Part shown: positions 54,518-64,000 of the stretch, piece by piece
Numbering within the stretch: position 1 is the stretch's first letter
Layout: each line of letters starts with the position of its first letter
DNA from: Catenovulum sp. 2E275
GTDB lineage: Bacteria; Pseudomonadota; Gammaproteobacteria; Enterobacterales; Alteromonadaceae
NCBI RefSeq assembly: GCF_025515275.1
Contig: NZ_JAOPFU010000001.1
Location: 1 to 64,000 of the forward strand
Direction of reading: 5' to 3'
Length of the DNA: 64,000 nt
Program-made: the position numbers and the translations under genes
The notes under the pieces: generated by a model
What the model was told of the DNA's origin: nothing
The model's input: only the letters and a program-made list of their open reading frames with translations
Database searches by the model: none

Positions 54518-57277
54518 TTAAAGATTATTAGCACTAATTTGAATACTGTCTGACGCTAAATCTGCCGATTTTGCGATTAGTTTAAATACGCCATCCGTGC
54601 CTGGTTTAGCTTTTACAATCACTAAAGCTAAGCCATTAAATGCATTGCGCTGATGTGAATTAAACGGGGTAAAATCAGTCTGGTCACCATTGTCGGTTGC
54701 AACAATTTCACCATTACCTTCAATGCTAAATTCAATTAAGTGATGGCTTTTAGGTACAGTCAATCCATTTTTATCCTGTATTTTTACCGTAATAAAAGAT
54801 AAATCTTTGCCATCTGCACGAATATTTGTGCGATCAGCAGATACAGCTAATTGAGCAGCTGAACCTGTGGTTTTGACCTCTGATTCAGCCCATTTTTTAC
54901 CGTTTTTATAAGCAACCGCTTTTAATGTACCAGGTTGATAAATAACCTCATCAAAACGCATTCGATATTCGTATTGCGCTTTATGCTGACGACCTAAAGA
55001 TTGTCCGTTTAAGAACAGTTCAACCTCATCACCCGACGTAAAAATGTGCACAGGCGTCACTTTGCCTACTCTGTCTGGCCAATTCCAGTGCGGTAAAATA
55101 TGAACCATAGGTAAATCAGGACGCCAGTGAGACTGATATAAATAAAATCTGTCTTTTTTAAATCCGGCTAAATCTATCATCCCGTTATATGAACTTCGGG
55201 CTGAGTAATAAGGGGTCGGCTCGCCTAAATAATCAAATCCGGTCCAAACAAATTCACCACCAACAAATGGATGGCTTTCAACTGCTTTAAACACCTTGTC
55301 TGCGGATGAACCAAAATCAACCGCGTACAATTCATAACTGCTCACATGCATAGCTTTAGAGTCGCCACCCATACCATCACGAGCTGGCGAACTGATTTTA
55401 TCTGTCACCGGAAACGTATAAAAACCACGGCTACTTAAAGCAGATGCTGTTTCGCTCCCTAAAATAATTTTGTCTGGGTGCGCATTATGATAAGGCTGAT
55501 ACTGAGGTTTAGTTTTTATTCTGTCTTTAATTTCATCAAAAATAGGATCTTGGCGAATACCTTCACCTTGATAATTTAAGCTAATTACATCCATCCCATT
55601 AGCAAATGGCATATCTGGTTTTGCCCAGTTTTTCGAGGCCGTTGTCGGGCGATAAGGGTCTTCACTTTTTACAATATCCGTTAAATGTTGCGCGAGTTTA
55701 TAACCTGCTTCACCATCGTATTGCTCACCGACTTCATTACCTATACTCCACATAATAACAGATGGATGATTATAGTCTCGGCGAACTAAAGCCCGCATAT
55801 CCTGCTCATGCCAATCATCAAATATTAAATGAAAATCATGCGGTGTTTTTTTCTTTTGCCATACATCAAATGATTCATCCATTACTAAAAAGCCCATTTT
55901 ATCAGTCAATTCTAATAGCTCTGGATCAGGTGGATTATGAGCCATACGAATTGCATTTGTGCCCATCTCCTGCAAAATTTCTAATTGACGCTCAGCCGCT
56001 CTACGATTAAATGCAGCGCCTAATGCCCCTAAATCATGATGCTGGTTAACCCCTTTTAGCTTAATCAGTTCACCATTAACATAAACACCGGCATTCGGAT
56101 CAAATTTAAGGGTGCGGATCCCAAATTGAGATTGGTACTGATCAATCAGTTGACCATTTTTAAATACCTTGGTGATCGCAGCATATAAATGAGGCGTTTG
56201 CTGTGGCTTTGGCCCCCACAATTTAGGGTTCATTACCTCAATCCCCGTTTGACTGGCCGCTGTGCTATTGCCACTAATACGCAATGTCTTTTTAGGTGAT
56301 TGAGCAACAGAGTTACCTTGAATTTGCCCTTGGCTGTTAAGCTCAAAAATTTCAGAGCTTACTTCTACCATTTGAGTATCTGCTGTAGTATTTTTTACGT
56401 TCACTTCAAAATTAACCAGTGCCCGTTCAGTCGTTGCAGACTCGGTATGAACTTTAGTTCCCCACTGGTCAACATGTACAGGATTCGTTTTAACTAACCA
56501 AACATCCCGATATAACCCACCACCTGGATACCAACGAGAAGAATGATTTGGATTATCTAGACGAATCGCAATTTGGTTTTCACCGCCAAAATTAATATAA
56601 GGCGTTAAATCTAACCGATAACTTGAATAGCCAAATGGCCATCCTCCCACTAAATGACCATTTAACCAGACCATTGAATAAGACATAGCGCCTTCAATAT
56701 CCAGATAGATTTTTTTAGTTTTATCCACTTCCGTTACAGTTAAATCTTTACGATACCAAGCAATACCCGGGCTAGGTAAACGCCCCATACCCCCACCAAC
56801 TTCTGGATTTTCACCTTGGTAAAATGGCCCATTTATGGCCCAGTCATGTGGTAAATTAACTTGTTGCCATCCACTGTCATTAAAGTCGTTTTGAACAAAT
56901 TTAAAATCACCGCCTGGGTTACCCGCAGGACGTTGATGTCGTTTAGCAGGATCAGCAATAAATTCATTACCTGTTGGTAAAATCCACGGTTTTAATACCG
57001 TTTTATCAGAGGTTACCTCAACCGCATCGGTCGGTTTGGTATCAGCGTCTTTATCATCTTTAAAATGTTCAACTGCAGGGCGAACATCATAAATCAGCTC
57101 ATCGGCTAATGCTGCATTGTCATATTTATAAAATCGCCAGTCTTGGTTTAATGACAAAACTTGCCGTGAGGTTTGCGGCAATATTTTAACCTGATCTACA
57201 TCTGACGGATTATCCGGCGCTTTTGAACAGGCGCATACAGCAAGCGCACCTAAAATAGCCGTTACTAATTTTTTCAT
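54518..57277 (-). CDS. GH2 glycoside hydrolase (beta-galactosidase type)
   Basis: A 919-residue lipoprotein (AVCACSK). The N-terminal sugar-binding domain has VNLPHDWAI and WYRKDL. The catalytic barrel carries the acid/base glutamate in IMWSIGNEVGEQ and the nucleophile in KIILGSETASALSSRG. C-terminal beta domains follow, including a DUF4982-like and an invasin-like Ig domain (ADRTNIRADGKDLSFITVKIQD). Related enzymes act on galactosides, glucuronides or arabinopyranosides. In this xylan operon it may remove galactose or arabinopyranose side groups, which is inference. AGGAA precedes the ATG. A terminator lies between it and the GH10 gene. Confidence 0.88.
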   Translation of the reverse strand: MKKLVTAILGALAVCACSKAPDNPSDVDQVKILPQTSRQVLSLNQDWRFYKYDNAALADELIYDVRPAVEHFKDDKDADTKPTDAVEVTSDKTVLKPWILPTGNEFIADPAKRHQRPAGNPGGDFKFVQNDFNDSGWQQVNLPHDWAINGPFYQGENPEVGGGMGRLPSPGIAWYRKDLTVTEVDKTKKIYLDIEGAMSYSMVWLNGHLVGGWPFGYSSYRLDLTPYINFGGENQIAIRLDNPNHSSRWYPGGGLYRDVWLVKTNPVHVDQWGTKVHTESATTERALVNFEVNVKNTTADTQMVEVSSEIFELNSQGQIQGNSVAQSPKKTLRISGNSTAASQTGIEVMNPKLWGPKPQQTPHLYAAITKVFKNGQLIDQYQSQFGIRTLKFDPNAGVYVNGELIKLKGVNQHHDLGALGAAFNRRAAERQLEILQEMGTNAIRMAHNPPDPELLELTDKMGFLVMDESFDVWQKKKTPHDFHLIFDDWHEQDMRALVRRDYNHPSVIMWSIGNEVGEQYDGEAGYKLAQHLTDIVKSEDPYRPTTASKNWAKPDMPFANGMDVISLNYQGEGIRQDPIFDEIKDRIKTKPQYQPYHNAHPDKIILGSETASALSSRGFYTFPVTDKISSPARDGMGGDSKAMHVSSYELYAVDFGSSADKVFKAVESHPFVGGEFVWTGFDYLGEPTPYYSARSSYNGMIDLAGFKKDRFYLYQSHWRPDLPMVHILPHWNWPDRVGKVTPVHIFTSGDEVELFLNGQSLGRQHKAQYEYRMRFDEVIYQPGTLKAVAYKNGKKWAESEVKTTGSAAQLAVSADRTNIRADGKDLSFITVKIQDKNGLTVPKSHHLIEFSIEGNGEIVATDNGDQTDFTPFNSHQRNAFNGLALVIVKAKPGTDGVFKLIAKSADLASDSIQISANNL

Positions 57278-57294
57278 TACTGATTCCTATATCG

Positions 57295-57321
57295 AAAAAA
57301 AGCCAATAAAAATTGGCTTTT
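57295..57321 (-). terminator. Intrinsic terminator between GH10 and GH2 genes
   Basis: On the minus strand AAAAGCCAAT, a TTTT loop and ATTGGCTTTT are followed by further T residues. It begins 26 bases after the GH10 stop and ends 18 bases before the GH2 start, so no promoter fits between them. Confidence 0.85.
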
Positions 57322-57347
57322 AACAGAGTATTCAATCTCAATAAAAT

Positions 57348-58529
57348 TTAAAAATGTGTTTTACTTAATTCTATTAATGCATTAACAGCGGGTTTTGCTT
57401 TATTCTGGCGATCAAACAATAGCGGATAATCTGTACGACCTTCAATCGGCCAACCATTACGCCAAGTCTGACTATCATTCACCCCCCAGAATGTCACACG
57501 AGAGATAGATTCTTGATGACGGGCAATAATTTTGAACATATCAACCAAAAGTTGAGTAAATTCAGTTGAAACAGATTCAGGTAAACCTTTGCTATACGGA
57601 TTAAACTTATCTTGAAGCTCATAACTAATTGAAATATCTGCACCTTGGTTTTCTGCCCCCGGGAAACGGATCACAGTAATATCAACCTCGGTTAACATCA
57701 CTTTAATGCCTAAATTTTTATAAGCGATAATTGAAGCTTCAAATTCGGCTAAATCAGGATTAGTCACTAATGACGGAATACTATAATGAGCCTGCATCCC
57801 GATTGCGGTAATTGGAATGTTTTTATCTAATAAAGATTGGACAATGCTAACCGCGCCTTGGCGTTTTTTCGGCATCCACAAATTATAATCATTGTAATAA
57901 AGTTCAGCATTTGGATCTGCGGCATGCGCAAACTCAAAAGCTTTAGCAATATAATCTTCCCCTAAAATTTGATACCACTTTGACTGTCGCATAGTGCCAT
58001 CTTCATTTAATGCTTCATTAACCACATCCCACGCTTGAATTCGTCCTTTATAACGTCCAACAATGGTATCTATATGATTTTTTAGTCGACTCAGTAATAA
58101 TTCTCGGCTAGCGGGCGCCCCATTTTCATCTTCAAATACCCAGTTTGGCGTTTGTTGATGCCACAACAAAGTATGCCCAATCACAAACTGATTATTTTTT
58201 TCGGCAAGTTCGACTAATTTGTCTGAAATTTTAAAATTAAACTGTCCGGGTTTAGGCTGGATTTCTTCCCATTTCATTGAATTTTCTGCGGTTACTGCTG
58301 AAAATTGGCGATTAGAAACAGCCTGACTTTGTTGGTCATAAGCACTGTATCCCATAATTTGAGATTCACTTAATGCAGTGCCAATTAAAAATTTATCTTG
58401 ATAGGCTTCACGCAAAGTCATTGTTTCAGTATTAGAAACAGATGCACTCATTTGTGTCATTGAATTATTTGAAGTTGCGCAGGCCGTTAGCGCTAATCCA
58501 GCACAAGCAGCAATCCAGAGCTTTTTCAT
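57348..58529 (-). CDS. GH10 endo-beta-1,4-xylanase
   Basis: A 393-residue lipoprotein (LALTACAT) that cuts the xylan backbone. The acid/base glutamate lies in WDVVNEALNEDG (Glu172) and the nucleophile in VMLTEVDI (Glu281). WHQQTPNW and YYNDYNLW are the family substrate-binding segments. The frame opens at 58565, but GGGG precedes the ATG at 58529, which starts the lipoprotein signal. It is the first gene of the xylan operon and is divergent from the GPH symporter. An inverted repeat TTGTAAAAAT with ATTTTTACAA at 58612-58648 lies in the shared promoter region. Confidence 0.94.
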   Translation of the reverse strand: MKKLWIAACAGLALTACATSNNSMTQMSASVSNTETMTLREAYQDKFLIGTALSESQIMGYSAYDQQSQAVSNRQFSAVTAENSMKWEEIQPKPGQFNFKISDKLVELAEKNNQFVIGHTLLWHQQTPNWVFEDENGAPASRELLLSRLKNHIDTIVGRYKGRIQAWDVVNEALNEDGTMRQSKWYQILGEDYIAKAFEFAHAADPNAELYYNDYNLWMPKKRQGAVSIVQSLLDKNIPITAIGMQAHYSIPSLVTNPDLAEFEASIIAYKNLGIKVMLTEVDITVIRFPGAENQGADISISYELQDKFNPYSKGLPESVSTEFTQLLVDMFKIIARHQESISRVTFWGVNDSQTWRNGWPIEGRTDYPLLFDRQNKAKPAVNALIELSKTHF

Positions 58530-58611
58530 TGTTACCCCAATATTGGTCAATTTAATTTGTTTCATTTGTTAAAAACCCAATTAATAGTCAAATAAACTAT
58601 ATTATGGATAT

Positions 58612-58648
58612 TTGTAAAAATCCAGCTTAAAAATGAATATTTTTACAA
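58612..58648. promoter_or_regulatory. Inverted repeat in the xylan divergent promoter
   Basis: TTGTAAAAAT and ATTTTTACAA are separated by 17 bases between the GH10 and symporter genes. It shares the TTGTA/TACAA ends with the alginate motif but not the spacing, so a different regulator is possible. Confidence 0.4.
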
Positions 58649-58780
58649 TACCAATACAAATTAATCCTAAATATTTTCAATTTTTTTCAGTTATCACCCT
58701 GAAAAGAGTTTACATTTTATTAATGTTTATATAGTTTATATGACCATTAAAAGATGAATGATGAATAAAGGTAAATTTAG

Positions 58781-60109
58781 ATGTCGCAACAGCGCCTTTC
58801 GATTAAAGAAAAACTCGGCTATGGCTTGGGTGATACGGCAAGTAATATAGTATTTCAAATACTCGCCAATTTTATGCTGATTTTTTACACTGATGTGTTT
58901 GGGATCAGTGCTGCTGCGGCCGGTACATTAATGCTGGTTGTCCGTTTATTTGACGGTATTACCGATCCGGTTATGGGTGGTATTGCTGACAGAACACGCA
59001 CCCGATTTGGTACTTATCGTCCTTATTTATTATTAATGTCAATCCCTTACGGTGTATTAGCGGTAGTGGCGTTTACTACACCTGATATCGCCCAAGACAG
59101 TAAACTCATTTATGCGTATGTCACTTACGCACTATTAATGACTTGCTATACCGCGATTAATATTCCTTACTCTGCTTTAGGCGGTGTAATGACAAACGAT
59201 CCTAAAGAGCGGGCTTCACTACAATCATTCCGTTTTGCTATGGCAATGAGTGGTGGTGTGATTGTGGTGTGGGCTCTGCCTCAATTGGTAGATGCTTTTG
59301 CAGATTATGGTAAACAAGCTGGTTATCAATATGCAATGGCCGTTTTAGCTACGCTCGCTGTGATTTGTTTCCTAATATGCTTTTTATTAACTAAAGAGCG
59401 AGAAGAAGTTAAAGTTAGCGAAAAGTCCAGTATTGTAAAAGATTTTGGCAGCTTATTTAAAAACGATCAATGGGTGCTAATGGTCGTAATTACCGTGTTT
59501 GTACTCACTTTAATTGGTCTGCGCTCTGCGATTGCACCGCACTATGTTAAATATTATGTTGGCGATGAATCATTAACCAGTAACTTTTTAACGCTGGGTA
59601 TGATAGCGTCTGTTTTAGGGGCTTTAGCCACCCACTTTTTATCACAAAAATTTGGTAAAAAACCATTATTTCAATTTGGCTTAATTGTCGGTGTAATTTC
59701 TCATGCCGCTCTATTTATTTTGCCGGCTAGTCAAGTTGCGCTGATTTTTGTCACCTTTTTTATCGCTAACTTTGTTCACATGATAGTCACGCCGCTGATG
59801 TTTTCTATGATTGCAGATACTGTAGATTATGGTGAGTTAAAAACCGGTAAAAAAATTATGGCGATGACCTTCTCTGGGCATTTATTAGCAATAAAATTAG
59901 GTTTTGCAATTGGTGGGGCAATGGCAGGCTGGTTATTAAGTATTTACAACTATGTGCCTAATCAAGCTCAAACAGCAGAAGCATTGAGTGGCATTATGTT
60001 AGGCTTTGCAGCTATTCCGGCTGTTTTATTAGCCGCTGCTTATATTGTAATGACAAAATATAATCTAACCGAAGGCAAATTATATAATATCCAAAAGCAA
60101 TTACACTAA
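58781..60109 (+). CDS. GPH-family sugar:cation symporter (xyloside type)
   Basis: A 442-residue 12-helix permease of the MelB/XynB-like glycoside-pentoside-hexuronide family. The N-terminal KLGYGLGDTASNIVFQ, the DPVMGGIADRTRTRFGTYRPY loop and the later MFSMIADTVDYGELKTGKK are diagnostic. It probably imports xylobiose, longer xylooligomers or aldouronates made by the divergent operon. AAAGG precedes the ATG. A strong terminator follows, so it is a single-gene unit. Confidence 0.9.
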   Translation: MSQQRLSIKEKLGYGLGDTASNIVFQILANFMLIFYTDVFGISAAAAGTLMLVVRLFDGITDPVMGGIADRTRTRFGTYRPYLLLMSIPYGVLAVVAFTTPDIAQDSKLIYAYVTYALLMTCYTAINIPYSALGGVMTNDPKERASLQSFRFAMAMSGGVIVVWALPQLVDAFADYGKQAGYQYAMAVLATLAVICFLICFLLTKEREEVKVSEKSSIVKDFGSLFKNDQWVLMVVITVFVLTLIGLRSAIAPHYVKYYVGDESLTSNFLTLGMIASVLGALATHFLSQKFGKKPLFQFGLIVGVISHAALFILPASQVALIFVTFFIANFVHMIVTPLMFSMIADTVDYGELKTGKKIMAMTFSGHLLAIKLGFAIGGAMAGWLLSIYNYVPNQAQTAEALSGIMLGFAAIPAVLLAAAYIVMTKYNLTEGKLYNIQKQLH

Positions 60110-60132
60110 GTATGATTTAAATAGCCAAGAGA

Positions 60133-60160
60133 ATGCCCTATTATAATAGGGCATTTTTAT
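60133..60160 (+). terminator. Intrinsic terminator after the symporter
   Basis: ATGCCCTATTA and TAATAGGGCAT form a perfect palindrome followed by TTTTTATTT, 24 bases after the stop codon. Confidence 0.92.
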
Positions 60161-60180
60161 TTATGGCCTTTAACTAATTA

Positions 60181-62256
60181 ATGATGATACTTAGCCTCAA
60201 GCAACTTCTTCTAAGATTAAAAATTATCGCGTTGGGTGTTTTACCTGTCTTAACTGTTCAGGCAGCTCCGCAAGAAATCATTCAAATCACAGCGAACCGT
60301 AGTCTAATAACGACAAAAACACTCAGTAATAATATTAATTTAAATAAAGAGCAGATTGCATTAGCTAACTCCCAGCATCTTAATCAAATATTAGGGCAAG
60401 TAAGTGGCAGTTGGCTAAGTAGAGGTAATGGTCAAGAATCTCTCTTAGCTCTGCGTTCACCAGTTTTTACGGGTGCTGGTGCATGCAATGAATTTTTATT
60501 AATGCAAGACGGGATTGAACTAAGAGCGCCTGGCTTTTGTAATGTAAATGAATTATTTGATACTACTACCGAATTTTCAGAACAAATTGATGTTATAAAA
60601 GGTTCTCACTCAGCCCAATATGGTTCAAGTGCAATTCATGGAGTTATTAATGTCCTCTCGCCAACACCAAACGAGGAACTAATAAAATCAGCTCTGACAT
60701 TAGGACCTGACGGTTACCTTAAATTAAATACCCAGTATTCAAATACGAGTTCAGTTCCAACATTTTTAGGATTAAGTTTTGGCCATGATGGCGGATATCA
60801 GCATAGTTCAGGTTATGATCAACAAAAATTGCTGCTCAAGACCTTAAATAGCTTTAACCAAGTTGATATTCGTAATCAAATATCCATAACTAATTTATCA
60901 CAGCAAACCGCAGGTTACTTACAGTCAGGTAAGAACAGCTATAAAGATAGCAACTTAACGCGAGAAAATTCGATTCCTCACGCTTATCGCCATGCTACAT
61001 CAGTAAATGCCCACTCACGATTCAGTTTAGAGAAATATGATACTACATGGGCAATTACCCCTTATATTCGTTGGAACGAAATGCAATTTTTAATGCATTA
61101 TTTACCGGGAGAACCGACAGAAAAGAATGGTCATTACAGTATTGGAACTCAAGCCATTTTTCAGTATCAGCTCAATAATAGTATATTAACTTCAGGCCTT
61201 GACATTGATTTTACAGAAGGCTTTTTACAACAATATCAAGTATCAGAAACAAACTCAGGATCAGACTTTTTAAATGCAATTCTTCCATCAGGAAAGCACT
61301 ATGACTATACAATAAGCGCAAGGAATATTGCTTTGTATGCGGGAATTGAGCATAAAACAACCGAGAAAGTAACCGCATCAATCAATGTAAGATTAGATTC
61401 AAATAATTATCGTTATAATAATAAAATGCTAGCGGGAAATACTAAGGATGATGGAAGTGAATGTGCTTTTTCAGGCTGTCGTTATACTCGCCCTGAAGAT
61501 AGACAAGATAGATTTAATAATCTTTCTTGGAGTACGCAAATCTCATACCTTATCAACAATAATTCATCCACTTACTTAAAACTAGATAAGGCTTTTAGAG
61601 CACCCCATACAAGTGAACTCTATCGCCTGCAAAATGGGCAAATTAAAACCAGCATAAACAGTGAAAATGCACATTCAGTTGAACTTGGATATCAATTAAA
61701 CACAAATACAAATAAGTTAAAGCTTTCTATTTATCAAATAGATAAATCTGATGTTATTTTTCAAGATAGTTTAAGGAACTACGTAGATGATGCTGCTATG
61801 CAGCATCAAGGCATAGAATTAGATTTAAATCATAATGTATCTAATACACTTTCTACTGAATTAAACCTTTCTTACGCAAAACATATTTATACTAATGATC
61901 CAGATTTAACCAGTAGCGACATCAAACTTACCCACAATTATATTGATACAGCGCCAAATCTAATCGGCTCTACGCGTATAAACTGGCAATATGGAGTTAA
62001 AAGTCTCATTCAGTTGGAATATCAGTATATGTCTAAGTATTTTTTAAATCCTGAGAATACAGCTGAATACTCAGGACACCAATTAGTCAATATGAGATGG
62101 CAACAACAGCTCAGCCAAAATGTAGACTTAAATATACAATGGTTAAATATATTTAATACACAATACGCAGAACGTGCAGACTTTGCTTTTGAACAATATA
62201 GATATTTTGTGGGCTATCCTAGTAGAGTGTATATACAGCTCTCTTACACTTTATAA
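60181..62256 (+). CDS. TonB-dependent receptor of unknown substrate
   Basis: A 691-residue outer-membrane receptor, smaller than the two alginate receptors and of the BtuB/FepA-like size. A signal peptide ends near VQAAP and the TonB box is IIQITAN. The plug has LNQILGQVSGSWLSRG and then SPVFTGAGACNEFLLMQDG with GFCNVNELF, which holds two cysteines that may form a disulfide. The barrel ends in YIQLSYTL. It starts 71 bases after the symporter gene but behind a terminator, so it is a separate unit. It faces a convergent MFS gene 19 bases away; the two may serve one substrate, which cannot be named. Confidence 0.85.
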   Translation: MMILSLKQLLLRLKIIALGVLPVLTVQAAPQEIIQITANRSLITTKTLSNNINLNKEQIALANSQHLNQILGQVSGSWLSRGNGQESLLALRSPVFTGAGACNEFLLMQDGIELRAPGFCNVNELFDTTTEFSEQIDVIKGSHSAQYGSSAIHGVINVLSPTPNEELIKSALTLGPDGYLKLNTQYSNTSSVPTFLGLSFGHDGGYQHSSGYDQQKLLLKTLNSFNQVDIRNQISITNLSQQTAGYLQSGKNSYKDSNLTRENSIPHAYRHATSVNAHSRFSLEKYDTTWAITPYIRWNEMQFLMHYLPGEPTEKNGHYSIGTQAIFQYQLNNSILTSGLDIDFTEGFLQQYQVSETNSGSDFLNAILPSGKHYDYTISARNIALYAGIEHKTTEKVTASINVRLDSNNYRYNNKMLAGNTKDDGSECAFSGCRYTRPEDRQDRFNNLSWSTQISYLINNNSSTYLKLDKAFRAPHTSELYRLQNGQIKTSINSENAHSVELGYQLNTNTNKLKLSIYQIDKSDVIFQDSLRNYVDDAAMQHQGIELDLNHNVSNTLSTELNLSYAKHIYTNDPDLTSSDIKLTHNYIDTAPNLIGSTRINWQYGVKSLIQLEYQYMSKYFLNPENTAEYSGHQLVNMRWQQQLSQNVDLNIQWLNIFNTQYAERADFAFEQYRYFVGYPSRVYIQLSYTL

Positions 62257-62275
62257 AGATAGGTACAATAAATTA

Positions 62276-63874
62276 TTAAATATTAGAGCTATTTAGCTCT
62301 AATATTTTTTCTTCGACCTCTTCTAAACTTAACCCTTTGGTTTCAATACCATTTTTAACCAAGAGAAAAAATGAAAATAAAAGAGGTAACACAATTAAAA
62401 AAGCTGAAAAAGCTAAATAGTCTAACAACCCAATAACCCCCAAAGCAGATCCTACAATACCGCCAATTTTAGAGCTCGCCGCTACAACTCCGGCTCCAGT
62501 GCCACGTAAATGTACCGGATATATTTCAGCAGCATAAGGGATCAACATTGCAATCACCCCGCTTGAGCAAATTAATAAAGTCGCGGTTATAAAAATCACC
62601 ATACTGGCAGATAAAAGCGATAGCCAAGCTAAAACACCAAAGCCAAATAAAGATAAAGCAGTTAAACCAATAAATAAGGTTAATGCTTTAATGCTACTCC
62701 AGCTATGATACAGCCAAGTAACAATAAGCACGCCCGGCACAGCTAAAAATGCGGACTGGGTAAGCAAAGAGTTAGCCTGCGTCGCTAAACCTAAAATATG
62801 TAAATTAGTTGGCAGCCATAATAGAAAGCCAAAATTAACCAATCCCCAAGCAATACCTGCCATCATTAAACCGATCGAGATTTGTTTATATGGTCCGCTT
62901 AATAATTGTCTAAAACTGGCATTTTGAACGGGTTCTTTTTCAACCACCACATTATCAGATACTTGCTCTCTACCCTGACAAAATAATCTAATGGTTTGTT
63001 TTGCTTGAGTGATTAGCCCTTTATTGGCCAAAAATCTGGGTGATTCAGGAATATAACGATTTAAAAAAATCACCAATAAACCAGTTGGTAGACCCAACAG
63101 CCACAAAATGCGCCAGCTAAATAAAGGCTCAAGCCATGCGGCACTACCGGCAGCCATTAAATATCCAGCGGCTGTCCCCAATCCACCTAAAGCGACTAAT
63201 AGCCATCCTCTGTGTTTAGATGGAACACACTCGGCCATTAAAGCAAAAGTAATAGGTAATAAGCCACCGGCTGACATGCCCATTAAAAAACACATCGCCA
63301 AATTCCATTCAAACGATGGCATAGCGCCACAAATTGCAGTGCCAATAAACATAAGTGCAGATAATAAAATGGCGGCTCGTCGGCCAAAAATATCCGATAA
63401 CATGCCCCAAAATACAGAGCCAATTGCTGTACCGGTTAACGCCACTAAAGCTAATATGCCGACAGTTTGCGAATTAATTTGGTACTCGTCCATCATTCCC
63501 GGCATCACAAACCCTAATGTGGCGGGTTTCATTACATCTACTGCAACGGCAACAAATAAAGCCAGCACTAAAGTCCAATGCTGTTTATTAAGCGACACAT
63601 TATCAGCAATATGAAAATACAAATGACTATCGTCACTGGCTTTTAATTGACTGAGCCTAGGCATTAAACCATAAGCAGATAATAATAAACCGACAGGAAT
63701 CACAAACATGCCAACCAACATAGCGGTATCCATTGGCATACCAACCATTTTGTATCCCATGTGCGAAGCATGAATAAACATAGGGATATGCGACAGCACA
63801 CCAAAACTAATTGCCAGACAACCCAACCAAAATGCAAGCGGATGATGAAACGAAAGCGACTTAACGGACGACAT
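62276..63874 (-). CDS. MFS transporter with an extra N-terminal membrane segment
   Basis: A permease of about 532 residues. The core (from about 95) is a normal MFS protein of the sugar/aromatic-acid porter kind, with GSVFWGMLSDIFGRRAAIL between helices 2 and 3, PSKHRGWLLVALGG, and the RYIPESPRF signature. In front of it lie two additional hydrophobic segments (about 10-65) not usual in the family, giving about 14 helices. The frame opens at 63925, but AGG precedes the ATG at 63874. The substrate is unknown. It is convergent with the TonB receptor gene. Confidence 0.82.
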   Translation of the reverse strand: MSSVKSLSFHHPLAFWLGCLAISFGVLSHIPMFIHASHMGYKMVGMPMDTAMLVGMFVIPVGLLLSAYGLMPRLSQLKASDDSHLYFHIADNVSLNKQHWTLVLALFVAVAVDVMKPATLGFVMPGMMDEYQINSQTVGILALVALTGTAIGSVFWGMLSDIFGRRAAILLSALMFIGTAICGAMPSFEWNLAMCFLMGMSAGGLLPITFALMAECVPSKHRGWLLVALGGLGTAAGYLMAAGSAAWLEPLFSWRILWLLGLPTGLLVIFLNRYIPESPRFLANKGLITQAKQTIRLFCQGREQVSDNVVVEKEPVQNASFRQLLSGPYKQISIGLMMAGIAWGLVNFGFLLWLPTNLHILGLATQANSLLTQSAFLAVPGVLIVTWLYHSWSSIKALTLFIGLTALSLFGFGVLAWLSLLSASMVIFITATLLICSSGVIAMLIPYAAEIYPVHLRGTGAGVVAASSKIGGIVGSALGVIGLLDYLAFSAFLIVLPLLFSFFLLVKNGIETKGLSLEEVEEKILELNSSNI

Positions 63875-64000
63875 AATGAGCCTAATTTGTAGAATATGCT
63901 GAACATAACAAAAGCAGTCTAGCAAGCTGCCAATTTAAGTCAATCACCAGCTTAATAACAAACAGATAATAAAAAAACTTATTGCGTTACAGCAAGTTAT

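Noticed and set aside
63108-63614. A 168-codon plus-strand frame inside the MFS gene
   Set aside because: It lies wholly antisense to conserved MFS helices and shows only the composition expected of an opposite-strand shadow.

Overview
The window reads as a chromosomal segment of an AT-rich marine gammaproteobacterium of the Alteromonadales. The basis is the gene families (large TonB-dependent receptors without SusD partners, PL6/PL7/PL17 alginate lyases, GPH-type oligosaccharide symporters) and the low G+C with A/T-rich intergenic DNA. A Catenovulum-like or Saccharobesus-like genome would fit, but I cannot fix the genus. No rRNA, tRNA, CRISPR array, transposase or phage gene was seen.

Layout. 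(1) 0.1-5.4 kb: a minus-strand iron-uptake operon (siderophore receptor, small membrane protein, PepSY membrane protein) behind a good Fur box, plus a double thioredoxin-fold protein. The block is bracketed by an exact 21-bp inverted repeat. (2) 5.4-10 kb: AhpD-like protein with a divergent AraC regulator, a DJ-1/old-yellow-enzyme pair, a 5' remnant of a LysR gene, and a periplasmic binding protein. (3) 10-45 kb: a large alginate-use locus. It holds three PL7 lyases, two two-domain PL6 lyases, one PL6-like protein lacking the usual catalytic residues, a PL17 oligoalginate lyase, two large TonB receptors, an MFS uronate transporter, KdgF, three candidate DEH reductases, KDG kinase, KDPG aldolase, and a gluconeogenic set (tpiA, class II fba, fbp) in the same operon. 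It also has a gluconokinase, an Nramp-fold transporter without the metal motif, a FadR-type regulator and an unrecognised secreted jelly-roll-like protein. (4) 45-60 kb: a LysR regulator, then a minus-strand xylan operon (GH10, GH2, GH67, GH43, GH115, DUF1593 lipoprotein) with a divergent GPH symporter. (5) 60-64 kb: a TonB receptor and a convergent MFS protein of unknown substrate.

How it works together. Surface and periplasmic PL7 and PL6 lyases cut alginate, the two large TonB receptors import oligomers, and PL17 and PL6 release unsaturated monouronate. KdgF and one or more reductases give KDG, then KdgK and Eda give pyruvate and glyceraldehyde-3-phosphate. TpiA, Fba and Fbp can take the triose phosphate to fructose-6-phosphate. 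A repeated TTGTAnnACAA / TTGTAAGTCA motif precedes nearly every alginate transcription unit, including the FadR-type gene itself, so one local regulon is likely. In three operons (two alginate, one xylan) an intrinsic terminator sits directly behind the first gene, which suggests read-through control.
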